64,000 nucleotides of DNA from QZLE01 sp033852135 (GTDB lineage: Bacteria > Pseudomonadota > Gammaproteobacteria > QZLD01): assembly GCA_033852135.1 (NCBI GenBank), contig JAWSVB010000006.1:62001-126000 (forward strand), given 5' to 3'. Position numbers and translations under genes: made by a program. Under the pieces are notes generated by a model, which ran no database searches, was not told where the DNA came from, and saw nothing but the letters and a program-made list of their open reading frames with translations. This document shows positions 36,690-44,926 of this stretch, in pieces (position 1 is the stretch's first letter; every line of letters starts with the position of its first letter).

Positions 36690-36871
36690 GAGAACTTACT
36701 TAGTAACCTTTTTTTAGCTTCATCATGAGAAATGGTGCGTCCCTCCTCAGCAGCTTTTAATCCCGCCTGAATTTTCTGTTTTACATAAAGCTCGTACATT
36801 ATGTCATCCCAGCTAACCTGTTCAGGAAGATGGTCAATTAAGTCTATTGCTGCTTGTTTAGCTGTTTGCAT
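36686..36871 (-). CDS. Antitoxin of the RelE/ParE pair
   Basis: 61 residues, mostly acidic and helical (AIDLIDHLPEQVSWDDIMYELYVKQKIQAGLKAAEEG), with the last part ISHDEAKKRL typical of antitoxins paired with ParE toxins. ATG at 36869-36871 with AAGGAG nine bases upstream is preferred to a TTG three codons earlier. Should neutralise the toxin and autoregulate the pair. Confidence 0.82.
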   Translation of the reverse strand: MQTAKQAAIDLIDHLPEQVSWDDIMYELYVKQKIQAGLKAAEEGRTISHDEAKKRLLSKFS

Positions 36872-36996
36872 GTTAATCAACTCCTTCTAAGCGTCGGTGT
36901 GATTTATCAATTGTTTGGTGTAGTGTTTTATAGCATACCATTGAATCACTTCCAGTTTAATAGACTATTTCAAACGGGCCGTTCGCGATAAGCGCC

Positions 36997-37060
36997 GTAG
37001 GTTGGGGTGAAGAATGAACCCCAACATTTACTCTGCTGGTTAAACTGTGTCGTGTTGGGG
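36997..37060. repeat. REP-like element, copy 3 (truncated)
   Basis: Starts with GTAGGTTGGGGTGAAGAATG like the other copies and continues to GTGTTGGGG at about 37060, then diverges and lacks the closing CCAACCTAC. A truncated copy upstream of the RHS leader. Confidence 0.75.
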
Positions 37061-37078
37061 GGCGCTGGAATCAACTGG

Positions 37079-37137
37079 GGTCGGTAGTCTATTGATTTCT
37101 GAGCGTAGCGAAGAGCAAAATCAAAGACTCTGACTCC
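37079..37137. repeat. Dispersed repeat, inverted relative to 47239-47295
   Basis: TCTATTGATTTCTGAGCG and GCGAAGAGCAAAATCAAA here are found on the opposite strand at 47239-47295 (TTTGATTTTGCTCTTCGC ... GAAATCAATAG). The two copies bracket the accessory zone in opposite orientations. Confidence 0.6.
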
Positions 37138-37161
37138 CATTGATTTTTGATTCTTGCCTTT

Positions 37162-37400
37162 TTCGTAAATAAAACTCAATAACCCACACCAATTCGACAT
37201 CCCCAAGCAATTGATATAAAATCCGCGCAAAATTATCGATTTAAGTTCACTGAGCATAGCTAAGATCCCTGAGCGTAGCCGAAGGGTCAATTGCACAAAT
37301 AGCTGAAGGGCTCAGGATAAACCAAGGTCGTAGTAACATATTTAAAACACACCTTTTGAGGGACGCAAAAGGTAAACAAAAAACTAATGGGGAAAATCAA
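37162..37400 (+). promoter_or_regulatory. RHS leader region, copy A
   Basis: The first 66 bases (37162-37227) and the last ~52 (37349-37400) match copy B at 44275-44398. Between them copy A carries an extra ~120 bases holding CTGAGCGTAGCCGAAG-type repeats (37267-37284 and relatives). The conserved parts likely carry the promoter and ribosome site (GGGGA before the ATG). The intervening insertion was probably acquired later. Confidence 0.6.
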
Positions 37401-40400
37401 ATGCCAAACCACAATGCCTCTTTCCGCCCGCTAAATATGCGTCAAAGATCCCTGAGCGTAGCCGAAGGGTCAATAGCTCAAGTTGCCGAAGCGCAGGAAA
37501 ATTCTGCATCAAAGCAAATCAATCCGTTTATTAGTATCGCTATTCAACTACTGTTTCTTTGTTCTCTATTTGGAGTTTTAAGCTCGAATGTGTTTGCAAA
37601 TGACGGTTATTATTGGAAAATAAGTCAGTTAGCAGATAACCCTATTCCAAGTGGTTGTTATCAAAGTAAAGAAGAAACAGCTATCATAATTGATGAATCT
37701 TTTGATTCGCATGGCTACTCTGTAGGATTCTTATGTGGAGATGACTATCATGAATATGATTATGTTTGGGGTAAGGATAAAACAAATAATCGTCATGCAA
37801 GATGTATAGGGGGGGGCAGTGGTTCAATTTTACTTGGAATAGTTGGAATGGTGTATAGTCGCCCTATTTCATGCGAAGAAGGGCAAGTATATAATTTTAA
37901 AACATGTTCATGCATAAAAAAAGATATATGCCCAGAAGGTCAGGAATATGTAGAAGGCTATGGGTGTCAAAAGGCTCCAGAAGATACCGGAGACTCATGT
38001 AATACTGTTAGTAATCCTGTTCATCTAGGACAAGGCAATAAATTTCAAACTGAAACCGACTTCACTGCAACTGGAGCATTTCCCCTAAGGTTTGCTCGTT
38101 TCTACAACTCTAGATCTTTAGAGCAAGAATCAGATATTGGTACCAAATGGTCGCATAGTTATATCTATGGTATTAAGCCAATGGTTGATGTTAGAACAAT
38201 AAACAATGACTTTAGTGGTTTTCACCTTTATCGAAGCAATGGCCGCAACATCAAGTTCTCCCCTGAGGCAGGTCAAAGCACCGACCTCCCAGTAGTTCTG
38301 TCTGATGAAATCGTACAAGATGACAAAACCCTACGCACCGCCACCTACAAAAACGGCATGGTAGAAACCTACGAGATGTCACTGGATGAAGCTACAGACA
38401 CCATGAGTAATGGTCGCTTAATCTCTATCCGCACCATCCAAGGTTTTGAGCAAACACTTACTTATAATGCTGAGGGGCAGCTAACTCAGGTTGCAGATGA
38501 CCAAGGTAACTCGTTAGCCTTTACCTATAACGTCAACGGTCAAATGGAAACCATGACCGACCCAGGTCAGAATGTGTACACGTATATTTATGATGGCGAT
38601 TTATTGGTTTCTGTTATCTACCCAGACTCAACCCCTGGCGATACCAGTGATAACCCAACTAAAATCTATCACTATGAAGATACAAATTTTCCAACTGCAC
38701 TTACTGGTATTACCAATGAAAATAATTTGCGTTATGCAACCTGGGAATATGACGAAGAGGGCAGAGCATTTGTATCTAAACATGCTGGTGAGAGTGGAAT
38801 CGACCAAACCTCTATTGCATTCAATGAAGATGGTAGCCGTACCGTTACTAATCCATTAGGCAAACAAACCACTTACCACTTCACCACAGTTAATGACAAC
38901 CTGCGTATAGACTATGTAGAAGGCCATCCATCCCCATCCTGCGGTGGCACCAACCGCAACTATACCTACGATGCCAACGGCTTCATCGCCAGTAAAACCG
39001 ATTGGAACGGCAACGTAACCGCATACACCCGCGATGAGATGGGTCGTATTCTGGTTAAAACCGTAGCCGCTGGTACAGCAGATGCCAAAACTACAGCCTA
39101 TGAATACCATCCAACTCTAAAGTTAAAAACCAAGATCGATCTACACGATAGAGAAGGGGTTGAAACTCCAATCATTAAAACCACAGATATCGTCTACTAC
39201 GGTGATGCAGCGGGTGAGGAATATTGGAGTGGATTAGTTAAGTCTCGTACTGTAACCGACACAAATACTGGCGACAGCAGAACTGTATCCTATACCTACT
39301 ATGGTCAAAACGAAAACGGAGCGCGTCAATTAAAAACTGTAGATGGCCCCCGCACCGATGTGCAGGACATAACCAGCTACACCTATGATGCAAAAGGTAA
39401 CCTGCTAACAACAGAAAATGCTCTTGGGCATCAAAGCCACATCTACGAATACGACGGTGCAGGGCGCCCACTAACCATCCATGATGCAAACCAGGTAGAA
39501 ACCGTGCTTACCTACACCGCGCGTGGTTGGTTAAAAACCTCATCACGTCAATATTCCACAACAGAATATATCTACGACAATGTAGGCAACGTAACCGATA
39601 TTATCTCTCTAGATGGCTCAACTATTAGTTACACCTACGACGATGCTAACCGCCTGACAGATATCACCGACAAGCACGGCAACACCATCCATTATGAGCT
39701 AAACGCCATGGGTGGCATCACCGAGCAACAGATAAAAGACCCGCAAGGTACTCTAACTATGGTGCGCACCACCGTGCGTGATGAACTAAACCGCATCAAG
39801 CACAGTATCGGCGCCAATGTTGAAGAGGATATCGAGACTAACTACGACGCCAACGGCAATATTGACAATAGCGTCGATGCCTACCAGCGTGTAACCGACA
39901 ACAGCTTCGATGCCCTAAACCGCGTAACTCAAACCCAAGATACAGCAGGTGGCATCACCACCAGTCGTTACGACCAATTCGGCAATGTTAACGAGATCCA
40001 AGACCCACGCGGCCTAATCACCAAGTACAACTACAATGCCCTGGGAGATCTTAAAGAGTTAGACAGCCCAGATACCGGCATCACCATCTACACCCACGAC
40101 AGCGCAGGCAACATCAAAACTCAAACCGATGCCAAAAACATCACCGTAACTTACAGTTATGACGCGCTAAACCGTCTAACCGATGTAACCTACCCAGATA
40201 GCAGTGAGAATATTCATTATGACTATGACGAATATGACAACTGGGACGATGTAAACTTTGGCAGAGGCAAGCTAACATCGATAACCGACTCAAGCGGAAC
40301 CACAAGCTATAAATATTACGGCAATGGACTTGTCTATGAAGAGAGTAGAACCATAGCCGGCACAACTTACACCTTCGGTTATCAATACAACCTTGCTGAC

Positions 40401-42416
40401 AAACTAACCCACATCACCTACCCATCGGGAATGGTGGTGCAATACATTCGTGATGATGCTGGCAAGATAACAGCAGTAACCGCAATCAAAGATAGCCAAA
40501 TCACCACGCTGGCAGACAACATCCAATACCAGCCATTTGGTCCACAGACCAACTTGCAATATGGCAACGGTTACATCCAGGCCAACAGCTACAACCTCAA
40601 CTACCAGCTGCAAAGCATCAACACCAACAGCGTATTAAATCTGGATTACACCTTTGACCACATGGGTAATATCGACGCAATCCAGAATATGCTCGATAGC
40701 ATGTATGACCAAGCTTTCACCCTGGATAATCTTTATAGAATAGATACCGCAGCGGGTGAATATGGAGTAGTTGATTATGATCTTGATGCCACCGGCAACC
40801 GTGTAGCAATCACCGAAGACGGGGCTGCAATCAGCTACAGCGTAGACCCAAACAGCAACCGCATCACCGCCATGGGAGATACAACCTTCGGCTACGATGC
40901 CACTGGCAACACCATAAGCAAAACCACACCTGAAGCTAACTGGGTTTACGCCTACAACCAAAACGGCAGACTAACAAGCGTAACAAAAGACGGCACCCAA
41001 ATCGCCAGCTACAGTTACAATGCATTGGGACAAAGAGTACAAAAAACCACCGAGCAGGGAACAACCACCCAGCTATTCAATAGCTCCGCGCAACTACTGG
41101 TAGAAGAATCAGCAACCACAACCAAAGAGTACATCTACCTAGGTGGACAAGTACTAGCAAGCTACACAGATGCCGAAGAGCAACAGCAAGCACAAACAGG
41201 CCCATGCGCAGGAACAACCGCAAGCAACAGCCAGCACGAAACAGCAGGTCGCGCTTATAGCGAAAGCGAAACCACAGGGCAAACCTGCTTTGGCACCTTC
41301 TGCTTTGGTGGAACCACCACCACTACCTGGTTCGCTCAAGGCTCAAACGAAAATCTAGGCACTAGCGCTTCTACCAGCACCACACTGTATGAAAACGGTA
41401 GCAATAACTGGCAAAGCGCAAATCCAAATAACTGCTTAGCAACTGGCCCGTGCCCAGCAATCAGCAGCACTAACCAAGAGCATACAAATAACAGCCGCGC
41501 CTACACCAGTACCGAAATGGTTGGGCAAACCTGTTGGGGAACCTTCTGTTATGGCGGCACCGAACAAACAATCTACAAAGCTCAAGGTAGTGATGACGAC
41601 CTCGGCGCCGACGCCAACACGCAAAACACCCTGTACCAAGATCCAACCGGCAGCTTCTACTTGGTAGACCCAGAAACCTGCCCGCTAGAACTGGAAGATC
41701 CTAATTATGTTGGCTTCGCTTATTTCCATAATGACCACCTTGGAACACCGAGAGTTGTAACTGCAGAAGATGGCGCGACCCTATGGAAAGGTGATTACAA
41801 CCCGTTTGGCAAGGTTAAAGAAACCTTAGCGGAAGGGGTGGTGTTTGAGCAGGATATAAGGTTCCCAGGGCAAGTAGAGGATAGGGAGACAGGGCTTTAT
41901 TATAACTACTATAGATATTATCAAGCTGACTTAGGTAGATACCTGACGAGTGACCCGATTGGGTTAGATGGTGGAATAAATACATATGCTTATGTTGGTG
42001 GGAATCCGGTGATGTTTGTCGACCCTAATGGTCTTGAATATGTTCCACCAGATTGGGGTGACTATGATGGATGGCAAGGAGATTATAATCATCTAGAATT
42101 TTTTGAACACAGTAACCAGGAAACTGATACCGTTGATATTTGGAGTGAATTTCCAGGTGGCGATGACTATGATTTTGCTGATTGTCCTGATTCTGGATGC
42201 TCACAAGAATATATGCAATGCATAGAACAATGCATAGGTGATCTAAACCCATGGTGGACAGCTCCAGTTGGAGCAGGGGTAGGGGCTGCTGAGATGGTTG
42301 CTACTGGTTCTGTTAGTACTGGAGCAGCTGTAGGTGGAGTAGTTTTAATGGGATGGTCAGGCGGTACATCTATTGGTTGTGCCTCAGTTTGTGGCTTAGA
42401 TAAGTGTTATTACTAG
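37401..42416 (+). CDS. Secreted RHS/YD-repeat protein (candidate polymorphic toxin)
   Basis: 1671 residues from the ATG at 37401, chosen because the duplicated leader at 44281 aligns start to start. A polar 40-residue N-terminus precedes a hydrophobic signal segment (about 43-62, cleavage near VFA/ND), so export is Sec-type, with no PAAR. Next come a Cys-rich part (about 160-205), a DUF6531-like entry (NPVHLGQGNKFQTETDF, FPLRFARFYNSR), many YD repeats, an 82-residue tandem duplication (1266-1429), the RHS core (YFHNDHLGTPRVVTAEDG; DPIGLDGGINTYAYVGGNPVMFVDPNGL), and a 126-residue tail. The tail has Cys pairs and two Gly/Ala-rich hydrophobic stretches. The tail is unlike any toxin I can name; a membrane-active role is only a guess. 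Confidence 0.88.
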   Translation: MPNHNASFRPLNMRQRSLSVAEGSIAQVAEAQENSASKQINPFISIAIQLLFLCSLFGVLSSNVFANDGYYWKISQLADNPIPSGCYQSKEETAIIIDESFDSHGYSVGFLCGDDYHEYDYVWGKDKTNNRHARCIGGGSGSILLGIVGMVYSRPISCEEGQVYNFKTCSCIKKDICPEGQEYVEGYGCQKAPEDTGDSCNTVSNPVHLGQGNKFQTETDFTATGAFPLRFARFYNSRSLEQESDIGTKWSHSYIYGIKPMVDVRTINNDFSGFHLYRSNGRNIKFSPEAGQSTDLPVVLSDEIVQDDKTLRTATYKNGMVETYEMSLDEATDTMSNGRLISIRTIQGFEQTLTYNAEGQLTQVADDQGNSLAFTYNVNGQMETMTDPGQNVYTYIYDGDLLVSVIYPDSTPGDTSDNPTKIYHYEDTNFPTALTGITNENNLRYATWEYDEEGRAFVSKHAGESGIDQTSIAFNEDGSRTVTNPLGKQTTYHFTTVNDNLRIDYVEGHPSPSCGGTNRNYTYDANGFIASKTDWNGNVTAYTRDEMGRILVKTVAAGTADAKTTAYEYHPTLKLKTKIDLHDREGVETPIIKTTDIVYYGDAAGEEYWSGLVKSRTVTDTNTGDSRTVSYTYYGQNENGARQLKTVDGPRTDVQDITSYTYDAKGNLLTTENALGHQSHIYEYDGAGRPLTIHDANQVETVLTYTARGWLKTSSRQYSTTEYIYDNVGNVTDIISLDGSTISYTYDDANRLTDITDKHGNTIHYELNAMGGITEQQIKDPQGTLTMVRTTVRDELNRIKHSIGANVEEDIETNYDANGNIDNSVDAYQRVTDNSFDALNRVTQTQDTAGGITTSRYDQFGNVNEIQDPRGLITKYNYNALGDLKELDSPDTGITIYTHDSAGNIKTQTDAKNITVTYSYDALNRLTDVTYPDSSENIHYDYDEYDNWDDVNFGRGKLTSITDSSGTTSYKYYGNGLVYEESRTIAGTTYTFGYQYNLADKLTHITYPSGMVVQYIRDDAGKITAVTAIKDSQITTLADNIQYQPFGPQTNLQYGNGYIQANSYNLNYQLQSINTNSVLNLDYTFDHMGNIDAIQNMLDSMYDQAFTLDNLYRIDTAAGEYGVVDYDLDATGNRVAITEDGAAISYSVDPNSNRITAMGDTTFGYDATGNTISKTTPEANWVYAYNQNGRLTSVTKDGTQIASYSYNALGQRVQKTTEQGTTTQLFNSSAQLLVEESATTTKEYIYLGGQVLASYTDAEEQQQAQTGPCAGTTASNSQHETAGRAYSESETTGQTCFGTFCFGGTTTTTWFAQGSNENLGTSASTSTTLYENGSNNWQSANPNNCLATGPCPAISSTNQEHTNNSRAYTSTEMVGQTCWGTFCYGGTEQTIYKAQGSDDDLGADANTQNTLYQDPTGSFYLVDPETCPLELEDPNYVGFAYFHNDHLGTPRVVTAEDGATLWKGDYNPFGKVKETLAEGVVFEQDIRFPGQVEDRETGLYYNYYRYYQADLGRYLTSDPIGLDGGINTYAYVGGNPVMFVDPNGLEYVPPDWGDYDGWQGDYNHLEFFEHSNQETDTVDIWSEFPGGDDYDFADCPDSGCSQEYMQCIEQCIGDLNPWWTAPVGAGVGAAEMVATGSVSTGAAVGGVVLMGWSGGTSIGCASVCGLDKCYY

Positions 42417-42426
42417 GATTTTTATA

Positions 42427-42594
42427 ATGAAAGTAACGTCTACTACATTTTTATATCTATCAATTGGTTTCTTTATGTTTTTTGTTTTATGGAGCCTTAT
42501 TTCAGTAGGTTCGTCGGCTTATGTTCAGCTGGGGTTGAGTGCGTTTTTCTTTTTGTTTTTTTTATACATGAAATATATAAGAAAGATGAAGTAA
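42427..42594 (+). CDS. Small two-helix membrane protein, candidate RHS immunity protein
   Basis: 55 residues: short N-terminus, helix 1 (TTFLYLSIGFFMFFVLWSLI), a short loop, helix 2 (LGLSAFFFLFFLYM) and a basic tail KYIRKMK. It begins 10 bases after the RHS stop on the same strand and a terminator follows, so the two form one unit. In RHS systems this position is normally the immunity gene. I do not recognise the family; function is inferred from position and the hydrophobic nature of the RHS tail. Confidence 0.65.
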   Translation: MKVTSTTFLYLSIGFFMFFVLWSLISVGSSAYVQLGLSAFFFLFFLYMKYIRKMK

Positions 42595-42632
42595 ATAAAG
42601 GACAACAAAAACTAAAGAATTAGAATCCTTAC

Positions 42633-42661
42633 CCCGACAACCTATGTCGGGCTATTTTTTT
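42633..42661 (+). terminator. Rho-independent terminator of the RHS unit
   Basis: CCCGACA (42633-42639) pairs with TGTCGGG (42645-42651), 5-base loop, followed by CTATTTTTTT. Lies 39 bases after the 55-residue membrane-protein gene. Confidence 0.88.
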
Positions 42662-42808
42662 ATCGGTAGAGCTGAAGGAAAAAAGCTGACCATTCATAAT
42701 GCACCGTGTGTATTGGGTTTATGGCGATTGGATATATAAAAAGGCCGTAAATGGATACTTCCTAACCTGGAACGGTCACTCCTTAACTGGTAATGGTCAC
42801 TCTCTAAA

Positions 42809-42838
42809 ATGAATTGTCCCTGCGCAGGGACAATTCAT
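42809..42838. repeat. 30-bp perfect palindrome (TGCGCA-centred, type 1)
   Basis: Arms of 15 bases with no loop; core ATTGT-CCC-TGCGCA-GGG-ACAAT. Belongs with 42918 and 46463 to a set sharing the layout ATTNT-N3-TGCGCA-N3-ANAAT. Confidence 0.9.
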
Positions 42839-42917
42839 CAGCCAACTTAACTAATTGATAAATATATAAAACGTATTTTTAGTAAATCACCAAAAGTGAC
42901 ATTAGTGTCTCATGTAA

Positions 42918-42943
42918 AGATTGTGCATGCGCATGCACAATCT
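42918..42943. repeat. 26-bp perfect palindrome (TGCGCA-centred, type 2)
   Basis: Arms of 13 bases, no loop; core ATTGT-GCA-TGCGCA-TGC-ACAAT. The central 14 bases TGCATGCGCATGCA recur inside the DUF1016 gene at 46467. Confidence 0.9.
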
Positions 42944-42990
42944 CAATCAGGTAGAGACGAAGGGAAAAAAGTATCCATTAGCTGTTATTC

Positions 42991-43105
42991 CTAATTAGCC
43001 GCCTGCTGAATAACGGTATCAATCATCTCCATAACGAACTTCTGCTTGGATCTAGGAAGTTGGCTAACTAGTTCTATCTGGTGTTGTAGTTTAGTGTAGA
43101 GCACT
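42991..43105 (-). pseudogene. C-terminal remnant of a probable DNA-binding regulator
   Basis: Minus-strand reading gives LYTKLQHQIELVSQLPRSKQ followed by KFVMEMIDTVIQQAAN and a stop, resembling the C-terminal tail of XRE-type regulators (SKQKFVMEMIDTV pattern). Upstream, an in-frame stop is reached within a few codons, so only this tail survives. Family assignment is tentative. The 43106-43202 stretch beyond holds an inverted repeat AAAAATTACC/GGTAATTTTT (43119-43159) and nothing else I can name. Confidence 0.5.
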
Positions 43106-43202
43106 TAATTAGCGTCGTAAAAATTACCGAATTATTCATCGTAAGATTTGGTAATTTTTTTGGTGTTTTACCACATTATGGTCGTATAAATTTTTAAGGA
43201 CC

Positions 43203-43598
43203 GTAGGTTGGGGTGAAGAATGAACCCCAACGTTTGCTCTGCTGGTTGGCTGCGTCGTGTTGGGGTTCGCTGCACTCACCACCAACCTACAAGGTGGTTG
43301 TTAAATGAATTGGCTGTGCAATAAAATTTGGATGTATGTTGGGTTGGTGAATAACTAAACGTTTGCTCTGCTGGTTAAACTGCGTCGTGTTGGGGTTCGC
43401 TGCGCTCACCGCCAACCTACAAGGTGATTATTAAATGGGTTGGCTGTGCAATAAAATTTGGATGTATGTTGGGTTGGTGAATAACTAAACGTTTGCTCTG
43501 CTGGTTAAACTGCGTCGTGTTGGGGTTCGCTGCGCTCACCACCAACCTACAAGGTGATTGTTAAATGGATTGGTTTTACAACAAAATGGGGATGGAGA
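43203..43598. repeat. REP-like array upstream of rayT (three copies) with 130-bp tandem duplication
   Basis: Three units ending in CCAACCTAC: 43203-43290, 43334-43420, 43464-43550. The segments 43291-43420 and 43421-43550 are near-identical 130-base tandem copies. In the second and third units the opening arm is altered (GTATGTTGGGTTGG), losing part of the hairpin. The final 48 bases are the rayT leader. REP elements next to a RayT gene are the expected substrates of that transposase. Confidence 0.88.
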
Positions 43599-44126
43599 AT
43601 GCGTTATCGACGTGCCGACGTTCAAGGGGGAATATACTTCTTCACGGTTAATTTGGCAGAGCGTAAAAAAACAATATTGGTTGATGAAATTGATAAATTA
43701 AAGAGCTCTATATTAAAGGTAAAAAAATACCATCCATTTGAAATTGATGCTTTTGTGGTTATGCCAGACCATTTACATGCGGTATGGACATTGCCAGATG
43801 GTGATAATGATTTTGCAACACGTTGGATGTTAATAAAAGCAGGGTTTTCACGTCAAATTAATAAAAACGAACGAATTAATGCAAGTAGGCAATCAAAAGG
43901 TGAACGAGGAATATGGCAACGGCGTTATTGGGAACATTTGATACGAGATGAAAAAGATTTTGAACGCCATATTGATTATATACACTACAACCCCGTTAAG
44001 CATGGCTTTGTAAAAAATGTAGGTGATTGGCGTTATTCAACATTCCATAGATATGTTGAAACAGGGATATACCCAATAAATTGGGGTGGAAAAGAGTTTG
44101 AAGAAGTCGCCGGGTTTGGAGAATAA
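43599..44126 (+). CDS. REP-associated tyrosine transposase (RayT)
   Basis: Single-strand HUH-type transposase thought to move or maintain REP elements. 175 residues from the ATG at 43599 (YRRADVQGGIYFFTVNL is the usual start; an upstream in-frame ATG reads through repeat). HUH-like His pair in MPDHLHAVW (58-60) and the catalytic-Tyr region HIDYIHYNPVKHGF (about 124-137). Flanked on both sides by REP-like elements, so it looks functional and autonomous. Confidence 0.93.
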   Translation: MRYRRADVQGGIYFFTVNLAERKKTILVDEIDKLKSSILKVKKYHPFEIDAFVVMPDHLHAVWTLPDGDNDFATRWMLIKAGFSRQINKNERINASRQSKGERGIWQRRYWEHLIRDEKDFERHIDYIHYNPVKHGFVKNVGDWRYSTFHRYVETGIYPINWGGKEFEEVAGFGE

Positions 44127-44131
44127 GCATT

Positions 44132-44244
44132 GTAGGTTGGGGTGAAGAATGAACCCCAACGTTTGCTTTGCTAGTTGACTGCGTTTTGTTGGGGTTCGCC
44201 TTGGTTTATCCTGAGCGGAGTCGAAGGGCTCACCACCAACCTAC
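44132..44244. repeat. REP-like element downstream of rayT
   Basis: GTAGGTTGG at 44132 and CCAACCTAC ending 44244 bound a unit like copies 1 and 2, again carrying an inserted CCTGAGCG-type repeat with GTCGAAGGG near 44210. It begins 5 bases after the rayT stop. Confidence 0.85.
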
Positions 44245-44274
44245 AAGGTTGATTTTAGGTTATAATGCTTCGAT

Positions 44275-44503
44275 TCGTAAATAAAATTCATTAACCCCCA
44301 CCAACTCGACATCCCCAGGCAATTGATATAAAATTCTGGAAAATATACCTTTTTTAGCAATGTAAAAGGTAAATAAAAAATTCAAATGGGGAAGCTACAT
44401 GTCAAAGAAGAACGCTGCCAAGCAGATAAGTGCTGTTTTAAATATCTCGATTCAAGTCTCTTTATTAGCGTTACTGCTGTTTTCGGCGACCCATTTTGCG
44501 TAG
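44275..44503 (+). pseudogene. RHS leader copy B with orphan signal peptide
   Basis: 44275-44398 repeats the RHS leader (37162-37227 and 37349-37400) without the ~120-base insertion. From an ATG at 44399 it codes 34 residues: a basic start, then KQISAVLNISIQVSLLALLL and FSATHFA, aligned to the RHS signal (KQINPFISIAIQLLFLCSLF). TAG follows at 44501. So it is the start of a second RHS-type gene whose body is gone, or a recombination reserve. Confidence 0.75.
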
Positions 44504-44926
44504 CTAGGTAGGGTATGCATTACCCACCGTTTGGTGATTTATTTAAATATTCTGGTGGGCGGTGCCCACCCTTCTATGAGGATTGCTTTGTCAAGCTACC
44601 CACTTTAAATAAACATTAAAACATTACTTTTTTAATAACTCATATTTCTATCTCTTCATTATAGAGTATTTGAAAAAATCGCTGCCCAGGTTTTATATTC
44701 TCGTCAATACCCCTAAAGGACATGACCACCTTCTATCCGTTCCGGTTCATATGCCGGTTACCTTAAACTGCGTTCGCGTTAACGCCGCTTTAAACCTGAT
44801 GTAAAAATACCCCTTCTACAAAAACGGTATGACTTTTGCCAACCAAGGGTGGGCGCGGGCATCTTTGACAACTCTTTTCTCTTATACTCGTCTACCTTTT
44901 ACTTTAACTATTTTCAACCTATATCC
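44504..44926. other. Repeat plus probable non-coding end of the IS110 element
   Basis: 44505-44580 holds the GGTGGGC-type dispersed repeat. From about 44640 to 44926 there is a long non-coding stretch downstream of the IS110 transposase. It contains an imperfect hairpin TTAAACTGCGTT / AACGCCGCTTTAA at 44763-44795 and CCGGTT / CCGGTT half-sites at 44742-44756. In IS110/IS1111 elements a non-coding end encodes the bridge RNA; the element's exact ends cannot be fixed by eye. Confidence 0.45.

Larger units (their letters stand above)
42751..42978. mobile_element. Possible IS21-like end remnant or small inverted-repeat element
   Basis: ATGGATACTT (42751-42760) is repeated in inverse as AAGTATCCAT (42969-42978). 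Just inside the left arm are two imperfect direct repeats, TAACCTGGAACGGTCACTC (42763-42781) and TTAACTGGTAATGGTCACTC (42783-42802), the style of multiple terminal repeats seen in IS21-family ends. No transposase is left. Two perfect palindromes lie inside. Assignment is tentative. Confidence 0.4.

Noticed and set aside
41170..41358. Open frames in other phases of the RHS gene
   Set aside because: The RHS frame is continuous with clear protein motifs; the others are shadows of the low-complexity codons.
43203..43598. Regularly spaced repeats that could be taken for a CRISPR array
   Set aside because: Units are about 87-130 bases with nested hairpins, spacers are nearly identical to each other, and no cas genes are present. 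They are REP-like elements linked to rayT.
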